Shown one piece after another: positions 7,642 to 15,144 of a DNA stretch of 43,390 bases. Numbering within the stretch: position 1 is the stretch's first letter; the number at the start of each line of letters is the position of its first letter. The stretch comes from a virus. The stretch lies in IMG/VR virus record IMGVR_UViG_3300045020_000094, positions 1-43,390 of that record; one strand, 5' to 3'. The notes under the pieces are model-generated. The model saw only the letters and a program-made list of their open reading frames with translations. It was not told the origin of the DNA and did not search any database. Made by a program: the position numbers and the translations under genes.

Positions 7642-7746
7642 TTATTCTCCGTAGAATTGGGTAAGATATTGCTCAAGAGACCATACATCAGTTAGATCAA
7701 CCGGGGTAAAGTTTTCTAACCGGTTAGAATATTTTTTACAACACAT
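7642..7746 (-). CDS. 34-aa hypothetical peptide
   Basis: Short frame MCCKKYSNRLENFTPVDL overlapping the end of the 127-aa gene (GATGTGTTGTAA). It fills the gap before the macro-like gene, in keeping with the dense packing. Two N-terminal cysteines; function unknown. Confidence 0.4.
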   Translation of the reverse strand: MCCKKYSNRLENFTPVDLTDVWSLEQYLTQFYGE

Positions 7747-8119
7747 CTCGGGTCCCCCCAAGGTTTTTAAGTCCTTGAATCAACAGCTCTTTACGCTCTG
7801 GATACAAAAAGAACTCTATCGGTTGTTCCCCTGTACACTGGGGGACATACACCACCGTAGTACCCATGTAATCTATTACACTTCGATGTTCGATCAGAAC
7901 AAGCATAGAACCCGCATAGAACGAATCATCGCAGGATAAAATCTGTACCTCGGTGGGATACCGTTTTGCCCATTGTTCTATGGCTTTCATGAGTTTATGA
8001 CCCTTGGTCTTAAACCCAAGCGAACTTTTTTCATCCCCAAATCTCCGGCGAAACCGATGATATACCAGATGTACATCATCATCCGGTGGTATATTAAACA
8101 ATCCTGTTAGCTTACTCAT
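7736..8119 (-). CDS. 127-aa hypothetical protein
   Basis: Not recognised. Alternating basic and hydrophobic segments with a C-terminal amphipathic helix. ATG 8119 is preferred to the in-frame GTG three bases upstream because GGAGG lies just before it; the ATG overlaps the upstream TGA. Confidence 0.65.
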   Translation of the reverse strand: MSKLTGLFNIPPDDDVHLVYHRFRRRFGDEKSSLGFKTKGHKLMKAIEQWAKRYPTEVQILSCDDSFYAGSMLVLIEHRSVIDYMGTTVVYVPQCTGEQPIEFFLYPERKELLIQGLKNLGGTRDVL

Positions 8120-8223
8120 CACACCTCCCTCGGACCTTTCGGTCCTTTACCCCCGTTAATTCCCAATGCGATCAACGTAAGTACCAATACCACCAACCAC
8201 ACCGCCCAGCCTTCGGTAATCAT
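8119..8223 (-). CDS. 34-aa single-TM peptide
   Basis: Begins MITEGWAVWLVVLVLTLIAL: one transmembrane helix followed by a Gly/Lys/Pro tail. Start overlaps the previous stop (TCATGA) and the stop overlaps the next start (TGATG), which supports translation. Confidence 0.5.
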   Translation of the reverse strand: MITEGWAVWLVVLVLTLIALGINGGKGPKGPREV

Positions 8224-8411
8224 GAAAAATACCCCACCGCTTCCTGGATCAGTTTTTGAACTTCAAACCTATAGAAATGATACCATCTTTCACAAATTTG
8301 ATCAGTCCGGCCTTCGTATTGAACCATCATTCGTTCTCGTTCTCCGGTCCATATACATAACCCGCTTATTGCCACACCCATCCGCTTCGACCAGGTTTCT
8401 CGGTTACTCAT
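8220..8411 (-). CDS. 63-aa hypothetical protein
   Basis: Charged, aromatic-rich protein; start MSNRETWSKR chosen for the ATGA overlap with the previous stop and the GGAGGG just upstream. No domain recognised. Confidence 0.55.
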   Translation of the reverse strand: MSNRETWSKRMGVAISGLCIWTGERERMMVQYEGRTDQICERWYHFYRFEVQKLIQEAVGYFS

Positions 8412-8743
8412 CCTTCCCTCCATTGTTTCATATACCTCGCCCTACAGGTCTTACACCACCTTGCCCAACCATCCGGTCTGGCGGAGTCTCGCGAGAACCC
8501 AGACCGAAGCGGGTTTTGTGACACGATTTTCACTTCCCAGCACCGGCGGCAAAGTTTAAACCCTTCAACTACCGCCCGCCACATTTTCGGGGTTTTGTAA
8601 TCCAGCATACAGTTTTGGCTCGGCCCCCTTGAACCACGACCGCCACGACCACGACCCCCCGACCCCCGGCCCCGTTTTGTGACACGATTTCCTCCCCCCG
8701 TACCCCCCACCTTGTGAAGTTTATGGATGGTGTAAAGTTTCAA
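8408..8743 (-). CDS. zinc-binding protein with Arg/Gly-rich N-terminus (HNH-like fragment)
   Basis: The C-terminal half has LCRRCWEVK and WCKTCRARYMKQW, the common phage pattern of paired CxxC knuckles seen next to HNH or recombination endonuclease VII folds. Residues 12-41 are almost only Gly and Arg with Ser/Thr, an RNA-binding-like RGG stretch encoded by a strongly skewed C-rich plus strand. A shorter start at residue 46 is possible. It carries one copy of a repeated sequence inside its coding region (8513-8530). Nuclease activity not shown: no clear HNH histidines. Confidence 0.55.
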   Translation of the reverse strand: MKLYTIHKLHKVGGTGGGNRVTKRGRGSGGRGRGGRGSRGPSQNCMLDYKTPKMWRAVVEGFKLCRRCWEVKIVSQNPLRSGFSRDSARPDGWARWCKTCRARYMKQWREG

Positions 8744-8797
8744 AAGTATATATAGTATATAATTTTACACCCTCCCCCAGGGGGAAATCGTGTCACA
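8513..8797. repeat. three copies of a GTGACACGATTT element with AT-rich core
   Basis: GTTTTGTGACACGATTT occurs at 8513-8529 and 8674-8690 and inverted as AAATCGTGTCACA at 8785-8797. Between the last two, GGTGTAAA and TTTACACC form an 8-bp inverted repeat around a 27-bp AT-only-like core (TATATATAGTATATAA). The 8744-8813 stretch is otherwise non-coding. The nested arrangement fits a promoter-operator or a replication start; which one is not decidable here. Confidence 0.5.
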
Positions 8798-8813
8798 CGC
8801 CGACCGTGCAGAT

Positions 8814-9047
8814 TCAACGGGTTACGGAGGTCGATGCACGTTTATGGCCAAAGTCGGGGCTCTGGGTCGTGTGTTTTACGGTTTTTGGTTCGTGTTTGGC
8901 AAGTTTCTTTAAAGCAGCATGTAAAGATCTATCGAGTTCATTTTGAAACGCTTTATCTTCATCGAGGAACTGCTTAAGATCGGAAACGTAAGTCAAAATA
9001 CACTCTCGGCAGGGGGACGATCTAATCTTCCGCGGTAATCGGTACAT
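8814..9047 (-). CDS. 77-aa helical hypothetical protein
   Basis: Has one CREC near the N-terminus and then a long charged helix (DLKQFLDEDKAFQNELDRSL). It overlaps the ATP-grasp stop by 26 bases. Not recognised; possibly a small coiled-coil partner. Confidence 0.45.
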   Translation of the reverse strand: MYRLPRKIRSSPCRECILTYVSDLKQFLDEDKAFQNELDRSLHAALKKLAKHEPKTVKHTTQSPDFGHKRASTSVTR

Positions 9048-9744
9048 AGGTTACTCCGAATTTTCGAGCTACCGCTTTCGCATATTGGATACAAGTATAC
9101 CGGTCCATCGCGGGAATTAGATTGACCTCAAGAATAACAATATCATTCCTGGCGATTCCAGCCTCGTGGTGAGGTTCTCCGGTTACCAGAAGGTCTACGG
9201 CTCCATGATCGTATCCGAGGGCTTCTACAGCCGCTATTGCCACGGGACGGATGCCTTTAGGCGGGTTCTCATCATGCCGCATTCGCCAGCCGTTGGCGCG
9301 GGATCGGATGGGAATGGGGAACCGGGCCTGCCGCGGTCGGCCTGTGGCCCCGTCCGGGAGCCATTTTAACCCTCGCGCTATCACCCGGCCAGATAGTACA
9401 TGGATTCTCCATTCGGTAAGAACACCGTCCACCGCCCTGGACCACCATGCCTTGTTAGGCCATCCGCGGTGGTCCGGGCCAACGATATCAGCGCCTCGTG
9501 TGTGAGCGAGATCCCGTCCAAGGACAAAAGCGCCTTGACGGACCCAGTCCTCGGCGAGAACCCGGTCAGTAGTAAACTCTGGGGTACGGAGGCCTCCATC
9601 CCGGAACCGGGTAAGCTGTTCGACGGCGATATGGGCACGTGCCCCAAATGGGTATCGGAAAGTATCGGTGCATTCGACACGGGATAACTCCTGTTGGAGG
9701 TTTCGAATTGAAGTCCACGGAGGACCGGTGATCGTGATCGGCAT
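9022..9744 (-). CDS. ATP-grasp ligase, phage type
   Basis: 240 residues with hallmarks of ATP-grasp carboxylate-amine ligases, which activate a carboxylate as acyl phosphate: EWRIHVLSGRVIARG in the central domain, a helix with ALGYDHGAVDLLVT, and VILEVNLIPAMD holding the metal-binding Glu and Asn. Phages related to phiEco32 carry such enzymes with amidoligases and glutamine amidotransferases (the family survey of Iyer and colleagues), and that is the context here. The likely product is an amide or peptide bond on an unknown substrate. Confidence 0.8.
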   Translation of the reverse strand: MPITITGPPWTSIRNLQQELSRVECTDTFRYPFGARAHIAVEQLTRFRDGGLRTPEFTTDRVLAEDWVRQGAFVLGRDLAHTRGADIVGPDHRGWPNKAWWSRAVDGVLTEWRIHVLSGRVIARGLKWLPDGATGRPRQARFPIPIRSRANGWRMRHDENPPKGIRPVAIAAVEALGYDHGAVDLLVTGEPHHEAGIARNDIVILEVNLIPAMDRYTCIQYAKAVARKFGVTYVPITAED

Positions 9745-9754
9745 GGGTGGTGCT

Positions 9755-10231
9755 CTAGTTGATTACGACGAGCGCGCCGGGGGCAGCGATGGTTGTATCC
9801 TCCGACCCGTCATCCGGCTCCGATTGCATGAGATCGATTATACTCGCAAGAGACAACATCGGGGATTTGCTCGCGATATCATCGAGAGGTTTGTAACTAC
9901 AGATCATCACGCCTCCCGGAGCTTCGCATTTACGATCCTCCGCGTATTGGATAATTTTCACCCGCACCCCGCACTGGCGAGCGGCGGCTTTTACATCCCG
10001 TGCGGTTAATCGAGGTCGGGTGTACACAAACCCTTCGCATTTTTCACACCACCGGATCATGTGCATGCCATCGCGTTTGAACGAGGATCTCGGTTGACCG
10101 TTCATCTCAAACGGCCACCCCATGTCGAGGTGTTTCAGGAGGTAATGAAACAACATTTGATTCTCGGCGGAGCCTTTGATTTTGATGCGGATGTGCGCAT
10201 CGTTGGATAGGTAATCGGATAGTCGTGACAT
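9755..10231 (-). CDS. 158-aa hypothetical protein
   Basis: Unrecognised. Start MSRLSDYL (ATG 10231) has AAAGGA upstream. A CEKC pair lies in the middle of the protein and a helix follows (ARDVKAAARQCGVRVKII). It lies ten bases before the ATP-grasp gene and may be part of the same pathway. Confidence 0.6.
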   Translation of the reverse strand: MSRLSDYLSNDAHIRIKIKGSAENQMLFHYLLKHLDMGWPFEMNGQPRSSFKRDGMHMIRWCEKCEGFVYTRPRLTARDVKAAARQCGVRVKIIQYAEDRKCEAPGGVMICSYKPLDDIASKSPMLSLASIIDLMQSEPDDGSEDTTIAAPGALVVIN

Positions 10232-10233
10232 GG

Positions 10234-10344
10234 TTAACGGTCCTTTGGGGGAGGGGCACATTTCGGACATACGATAGAAGTGACCTGGAGGAGGGTTTTT
10301 GAGCCCCCACAGCGGGCACAGGGTTTTTTACTTCGTCGGGGCAT
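10234..10344 (-). CDS. 36-aa zinc ribbon
   Basis: MPRRSKKPCARCGG followed by VCPKC: a minimal four-cysteine ribbon with a basic start. Its stop lies just before the next start codon. Tiny proteins of this kind recur in this genome; function unknown. Confidence 0.5.
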   Translation of the reverse strand: MPRRSKKPCARCGGSKTLLQVTSIVCPKCAPPPKDR

Positions 10345-10504
10345 GGGGGCTCCTCATGTTGAATCGGGTAACGGTGATTTTAAACATTTTTCCCCCAGGA
10401 TATCCCCATTTGTTGTTTTCCGTTTTGGGTGTTTTTGATCCAAATCCCTCATAGACCAGCTCTAAAGCGCGATGTTGGTTTCCGGTAATCACATATCTTG
10501 TCAT
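10328..10504 (-). CDS. 58-aa hypothetical protein
   Basis: Start MTRYVITGNQHRALELV chosen at ATG 10504 because it shares an ATGA with the upstream stop. The 3' end overlaps the 36-aa ribbon gene by 17 bases. No domain recognised. Confidence 0.5.
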   Translation of the reverse strand: MTRYVITGNQHRALELVYEGFGSKTPKTENNKWGYPGGKMFKITVTRFNMRSPHAPTK

Positions 10505-10869
10505 CTCGTTCCTCGTTTCTTTCCTTCCATCTCGGCGATCACATCTTCCATGGACATATCTTCCTCCTCGGGGTCCGGGGGGCTCGTGGCCCTTGGCATG
10601 AGCAGTTTCCCACAAGCTTCAACATTTCTCGTCAACGCGGCAAGTATGCCCGGCAGGGGCGCGGCCAACGAGATCAACGTATCCGGAGTGTTTGCTTCGG
10701 ACATTCGTTTTTCGATCGCGCCGATGGCTCGTTCCATGCAGCTACGAACGCGAGAACACAGCGACGCGGTTTCACGCATCTCCCGGCGGAGGATTTCCTC
10801 CGGCCCACCGCCCCCACGGGGCCGCCCGCCTCGGGATTTTTCGACTACGATCTCTTCAACAGGTTCCAT
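10501..10869 (-). CDS. 122-aa helical protein with GRP-type N-terminus
   Basis: N-terminus VEKSRGGRPRGGGG is an AT-hook-like basic stretch, followed by a long helical segment and an acidic tail (DPEEEDMSMEDVIAEMEGKK). The layout resembles DNA-binding adaptors such as some small terminase subunits, but it lies far from the terminase and this is weak. ATG overlaps the end of the gene upstream. Confidence 0.5.
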   Translation of the reverse strand: MEPVEEIVVEKSRGGRPRGGGGPEEILRREMRETASLCSRVRSCMERAIGAIEKRMSEANTPDTLISLAAPLPGILAALTRNVEACGKLLMPRATSPPDPEEEDMSMEDVIAEMEGKKRGTR

Positions 10870-11009
10870 AGGTTCTTTCTGATACGCGGGGGTCCGGCCG
10901 TAGCTCGCGGGCGGCCCCGCACCAATCGCACCACCACCGGGCGGTTATGAATCAAATCATCCAACACCGCGGATGTTCCGCGGTACGGAAACGGGAATTC
11001 TACGTTCAT
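10845..11009 (-). CDS. 54-aa basic hypothetical protein
   Basis: Start MNVEFPFPYRG at ATG 11009 shares an ATGA with the stop of the glutamine amidotransferase gene. The C-terminus is rich in Arg and Lys. Unrecognised; translationally coupled to the amidotransferase. Confidence 0.5.
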   Translation of the reverse strand: MNVEFPFPYRGTSAVLDDLIHNRPVVVRLVRGRPRATAGPPRIRKNLWNLLKRS

Positions 11010-12022
11010 GCGGTCCTCCCGGAGGTTCGAAACTCCTCGATCAACCGGCGCGTCTCGCGTATCGCGGATGTCATACAGCTCGGACACACCACTTCGTTTT
11101 TTCTCGATTGAACTTTATTCTCACACATGGATTTCATACATATATTTGCGTTAAAATCCGCCTCTCCGATGGTATGGATGGATTTTTGACCCCGCGGGGC
11201 GGGTCGTGATGCCGCGCTATGCCGTTCCGCACGGGCCGCACGTTCCCGCCAGCATCCGGGCCGGTATTCTTCCCAGTTTTCCCCGAACCCGGTCCCTCCC
11301 GCATACCGGTACCCAAACCGCATCTCACCGACCTTTCGAACCACGTCGATCGGCCCATCGGGGCCAGGTTCCAACCCGATCCGATACTCGGTATCCGCTT
11401 CGATTTTTAACTCCACTTGAATCTTTGCTCCAACTATCCCACAGGCGCGATCCAACGCTCGTCGGGTGCTCGCAAACAACACTTCCCCGGTGGTCAGCCG
11501 GACCACATGAAGATCTTCCATGTTGAATCGAGCCACCCGCAGCTCCCCGATATCGTTCTCCGGGGTATACAGATACCACGCGATCGCGCCCCAGCCTCGG
11601 ATCTCCCCGAGAGGCTGGCCCTCTGCGATATGAGCGAATATATGCATCGAATCGACTTCGAACTTACGCTTATACTTCGCGTTCAGTTCCCCGTGGGAGG
11701 ATATGCATCCATTATGCACACCGATCACGTATCGAACCCATTTTTGCTCCTTCCCTTCCCCGGTATACCCATCCGCATCAAACGGATGCGCGTTGGCTTT
11801 GGTAACCGCTCCGATTGAGGCCGCCCGGGTATGAAATATCCCTCGTGACCAGTCGTCGGGTAGCTCCCAGGACCCGGTAATCGGACCGATGTGCTTGATC
11901 GTATCGTATCCATTCGTGGCTCCCCAACTATCGGTTCCACGGGATTCAAGATCATACGCAAGAAACGGTAATATACGCCGAGTCGTTTCGGTAATCCGCG
12001 AGGCACCAAATATTCCACACAT
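11006..12022 (-). CDS. class II glutamine amidotransferase (Ntn hydrolase)
   Basis: 338 residues beginning MCGIFGA: removal of Met exposes the Cys nucleophile that releases ammonia from glutamine. Other family motifs are ESRGTDSWG, HTRAASIGAV with NAHPF, and HNGCISSHGEL. About residues 285-320 form a cysteine pair motif (MCENK, CPSC). No synthase domain is fused, so ammonia must be passed to a partner, most likely the amidoligase encoded immediately upstream (TAATG overlap) or the ATP-grasp ligase. This is the GAT-II gene expected in phiEco32-like amidoligase operons. Confidence 0.85.
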   Translation of the reverse strand: MCGIFGASRITETTRRILPFLAYDLESRGTDSWGATNGYDTIKHIGPITGSWELPDDWSRGIFHTRAASIGAVTKANAHPFDADGYTGEGKEQKWVRYVIGVHNGCISSHGELNAKYKRKFEVDSMHIFAHIAEGQPLGEIRGWGAIAWYLYTPENDIGELRVARFNMEDLHVVRLTTGEVLFASTRRALDRACGIVGAKIQVELKIEADTEYRIGLEPGPDGPIDVVRKVGEMRFGYRYAGGTGFGENWEEYRPGCWRERAARAERHSAASRPAPRGQKSIHTIGEADFNANICMKSMCENKVQSRKNEVVCPSCMTSAIRETRRLIEEFRTSGRTA

Positions 12023-13551
12023 TACACAGTCTCCTTGGTTTTTTTGGTCATTTTTTTATCCACCCAGTCCGCGATCATCGGAGGCATCCAGCGACGAGTA
12101 AAGGTTTGTAAATTTTCCACCCCCCGGGCCTCCCCATCTGTCATTCGGGTCACGTTATCCACCAGCCACCCGCACCACAACGGCCAGCATAGAATATCCT
12201 CCGGATCGGTGGAGGCTTCTTTCATACGGAATTCAATGGTTTTTCGATACATCCAGCTATGGATGTTTAGACCAAAATACCGGCACCATTCGTATTTCCC
12301 GCCTTTACGAGCCATCAGGGTTTGATATACCGATCGCCGAGCGTGATCATCCTCACCGGGTTCAAGCGAGATGCCGTACAGGTCCTCGTGGAGGATTCGT
12401 TTTATCTCGTTTGTGTTCTTCGCGATGGTGAGGTGACGTAAAATAACCTTCAACAACCGGGGGGTATGTTTATACCTTGTCCCATGTTGTTGTTCGTAGT
12501 AGATACACTTATCACATTTTGGATGTGACTTCGTCAACATCTGAGCGTAGTGGAGGACCGTGCCGGTTTTGGATCTCCACGGTTCGCATAGATACTGATA
12601 CACCTCCGGCTCGATTCGTTCCCAGATGTACAACAACCTACGGATCTCCCAGTATGATAGATCCGCAGCCCCGACGTGAACGTGATACCCACAGGTATGG
12701 TTGACCGTAGAGCCCGATACCGCTACCGCGGCCGCAAGCTCGGTAAGTATAGATACCAAACTATCCCCAGTCCCGGGCCAGACTGCCATCTCATGCTGTG
12801 ATGGTTCCACGCTACGGTCGAATTCTTTTTGATACGAATAGTGGCGTCGTTTGAACCGTTCGATTGTTCCCCAAGTGGCCAACTCCAACTCTACCCCGAC
12901 GGATCGTCGTAGTGGGTTGAGGATGTTTCCAAGGTTAGTATGTGGTACCACCGATCGTGTGATCGGGATGTTGTATCCAAAATGCGCGGTGTTCCGGCAT
13001 TTGCAGCAGGATTTTTTACACCTCCTACAGGTCCGGCAGATGACTGATGGGGTGTTTGGAATTCGCGACTGGCATTCGTTACAATAGACGCAGATACATT
13101 CACACCCTGAACATCTACGACAGGTCTCGCAAACCGCGGGTGGGATTTTCCACCCAGGGGGAACGATTTTTTGGGCCATGCGAGATTTACATCTCACGCA
13201 TGGGATGGTAAGTTTAGGCCGACGGGGTCCGCGGACCTCAGTAACAGTCGGGGGTGGGATATCAGGAAGCGTGTTTATTTGATTCGTTGCGGTACCCCAT
13301 GTAAATACCGGTTCCCCGGGATTCCTATATCTTAACGTATGACGATTTAGTGTAGGGATTCTTGTATCTACCGGACGATCTTCATTATCATCAGGCAACA
13401 CCCAACCCGGATTCCCCGTCACCACCCGCATTTCCTCCACATACCCCGGGGTCCCGTACTCGATCTCGACTCCCCGTTGATCCACCAACCGCCATAACCC
13501 GTGCCTATTCGTTTGCTGCCTTCCGTTTACCACGTTTCGTTTTATTGGCAT
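12022..13551 (-). CDS. Amidoligase_2-like enzyme with Cys-rich N-terminus
   Basis: 509 residues. The core has VGVELELATWG (about residue 217), HTCGYHVHVGAADL and an FGLNIHSWMYRKTIEFRM segment, as in glutamine-synthetase-fold amidoligases that join a carboxylate to an amine. Residues 135-205 hold many CxxC pairs (CVRC, CETC, CSGC, CNEC, CRTC, CCKC), probably several zinc knuckles that could recruit a substrate. GGAG lies eight bases before ATG 13551. It sits directly before the amidotransferase gene. Substrate unknown. Confidence 0.78.
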   Translation of the reverse strand: MPIKRNVVNGRQQTNRHGLWRLVDQRGVEIEYGTPGYVEEMRVVTGNPGWVLPDDNEDRPVDTRIPTLNRHTLRYRNPGEPVFTWGTATNQINTLPDIPPPTVTEVRGPRRPKLTIPCVRCKSRMAQKIVPPGWKIPPAVCETCRRCSGCECICVYCNECQSRIPNTPSVICRTCRRCKKSCCKCRNTAHFGYNIPITRSVVPHTNLGNILNPLRRSVGVELELATWGTIERFKRRHYSYQKEFDRSVEPSQHEMAVWPGTGDSLVSILTELAAAVAVSGSTVNHTCGYHVHVGAADLSYWEIRRLLYIWERIEPEVYQYLCEPWRSKTGTVLHYAQMLTKSHPKCDKCIYYEQQHGTRYKHTPRLLKVILRHLTIAKNTNEIKRILHEDLYGISLEPGEDDHARRSVYQTLMARKGGKYEWCRYFGLNIHSWMYRKTIEFRMKEASTDPEDILCWPLWCGWLVDNVTRMTDGEARGVENLQTFTRRWMPPMIADWVDKKMTKKTKETV

Positions 13552-14237
13552 AGATTCTCCAGCCGAATGATCTTTTTCACCAACCGTTCCGACCGACCCC
13601 CGGACCGAGCGATGATTCCTACGATTCGGTTTATCACGTCTTTCGCACCATCAGTGTTGATCTTATACGAAAACATCCTTGGAAACAACGCAGCGAAATC
13701 GAGAGAATCGATAATCTCGACAATCCGATCCCTCCCGTTCGTGATATTCGGTATCAACCTTCCCGGGAAACTGTGTAACCTCGTCCAAAACCCGTTCCAA
13801 TCCGCGGTGTTTCCGGTTCGTTTCAGTCTGGCATCTAACCATGTCGCGGATTCAACGATACTATTCAACCCGATTGTACCAGTTACCCCCATCGCCGTCT
13901 CCGGGGTTACCACTATCAACGATATCGGATTTGGCCCAAACAACCCGCCCGACCAGATTCCTGTCTGGTATTTATCCATATTCCCTTGATAGACATCTTG
14001 TTTATACCCCGAATACCACTGATTTCCAGGGATCGATATTACCTCTCCCATCGCGGATTCCAACCCGAAACTCCAGTATTTTAACACCTCTTTAACCTTA
14101 CGAGACACCTCATCCGCTTCGAGCACAAGGTGTTTTTCAACTATAAACCCCGAATACCGAAGGTATTTTTGTATATTCACCCATTCGGTCCGGGTTCCCG
14201 CGAGAACCAGATTACCTTGAACTACAACGTTGACCAT
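13542..14237 (-). CDS. 231-aa hypothetical protein of the amidoligase cluster
   Basis: Not recognised. Alternates hydrophobic strands and Gly-rich turns, with a central SIPGNQWYSGYKQDVYQG stretch and an Arg/Lys-rich end. GAGAGG precedes ATG 14237. Its stop overlaps the amidoligase start by ten bases, so its product is likely to act in the same pathway, perhaps as the modified substrate or a partner protein. Confidence 0.6.
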   Translation of the reverse strand: MVNVVVQGNLVLAGTRTEWVNIQKYLRYSGFIVEKHLVLEADEVSRKVKEVLKYWSFGLESAMGEVISIPGNQWYSGYKQDVYQGNMDKYQTGIWSGGLFGPNPISLIVVTPETAMGVTGTIGLNSIVESATWLDARLKRTGNTADWNGFWTRLHSFPGRLIPNITNGRDRIVEIIDSLDFAALFPRMFSYKINTDGAKDVINRIVGIIARSGGRSERLVKKIIRLENLCQ

Positions 14238-14551
14238 AGTAGCCTCTCATCCGGGGTGTTCTGAACCTGGTACCCGAAAAATCTCACCGGCAGGGTTTTG
14301 TTCTTTATCGATACCACCCGTACCGCGCAGATCGAACATCGCAACTCTCGCCCGACCATAGCCTCCTCGGGGGATGAGTTATGAACAGTTACGATCGTTT
14401 TGGTCTCCTCGATCACCCCGCCCCGGCAGGCTCTACACATCGGGTCGTTTTGGTATCGAATCTGGGCGATGAGCTTGAACAACTCCTCAGATATTGGTCT
14501 GAGGGTTATCCCGTCATGCACGATCCGATACGGGTTTTTCAACAATATCAT
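14222..14551 (-). CDS. 109-aa zinc-ribbon protein
   Basis: CRAC near residue 39 and CSIC near residue 72 make a likely four-Cys ribbon. AAGGAACAGG lies before ATG 14551. The stop overlaps the next gene. First gene of the segment after a 320-base stretch with no clear gene. Confidence 0.6.
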   Translation of the reverse strand: MILLKNPYRIVHDGITLRPISEELFKLIAQIRYQNDPMCRACRGGVIEETKTIVTVHNSSPEEAMVGRELRCSICAVRVVSIKNKTLPVRFFGYQVQNTPDERLLWSTL

Positions 14552-14871
14552 ACCCTGTTCCTTTCACGATCTTCCCTTCGATTCGATCTAGGCTTGGCAA
14601 GAGCTTTTAGACTATCATATAAAAACTACCCTCAACCGTCCAAAACAACCCGTTCCGATCATGCTAGTCGAGGTCTATGACCCGCTGTGATGTCGGAAAC
14701 ATTTGTTTCTTATCTGATCTCATTGAGAATAGTAGCCTTAACCAAACCCCCGCGAGATGGTACTTTATGGGTGACTAATCCATCCCCCACCAACATCTCC
14801 CAGCGATCGAATCGAAGGAAACTCAAACGGGGGAACGGGGATGTTTATCCCCCAAGTTCCCCCGGTCCTTG
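14552..14871. other. mostly non-coding stretch with strong hairpin
   Basis: No gene of normal quality; a 26-28 codon minus frame near 14700-14800 lacks support. At 14829-14863, GGGGGAAC pairs with GTTCCCCC and encloses GGGGAT pairing with ATCCCC, a very stable two-part stem. No T-run follows on either strand. It may end transcription from the ligase genes upstream or protect an mRNA end. Confidence 0.4.
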
Positions 14872-15054
14872 TTATAGAAAAGTCTCTACTTGCCATGGGT
14901 GGGGGTGTGGGCCGCTCCCACCCACGGTTCTATAATCTTCAAACCTCATGTCACCTTGAGATCGGTTAATCTCAACACGGGGGATCTCGGTCCCGCAAGA
15001 ATACTTTCCCGCACCCGAACGGAACAACCATTCGTGATTCCGGAATTTCTTCAT
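14872..15054 (-). CDS. 60-aa hypothetical protein
   Basis: Begins MKKFRNHEWLFRSG. Start ATG 15054 shares an ATGA with a tiny 18-codon frame (15051-15107) upstream. Its 3' end contains an 8-bp inverted repeat (14896-14903 with 14917-14924) that could be a terminator. Moderately supported only. Confidence 0.4.
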   Translation of the reverse strand: MKKFRNHEWLFRSGAGKYSCGTEIPRVEINRSQGDMRFEDYRTVGGSGPHPHPWQVETFL

Positions 15055-15144
15055 CGTAAAAACATTGTGTGCGATCTAGAACAGGGTGGAACCCGTTCCT
15101 CGTTCATCCAAGTTTGGTAGCGTAAGGTTTTATTCAAGGATAGG

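Noticed and set aside
10501-10869. Small terminase subunit
   Set aside because: Only a basic GRP-like start and helical content support it, and it lies on the other arm far from TerL.
14700-14800. 26-28 codon minus frame
   Set aside because: Ribosome-site spacing is poor and no neighbour overlaps; left as part of a non-coding stretch.
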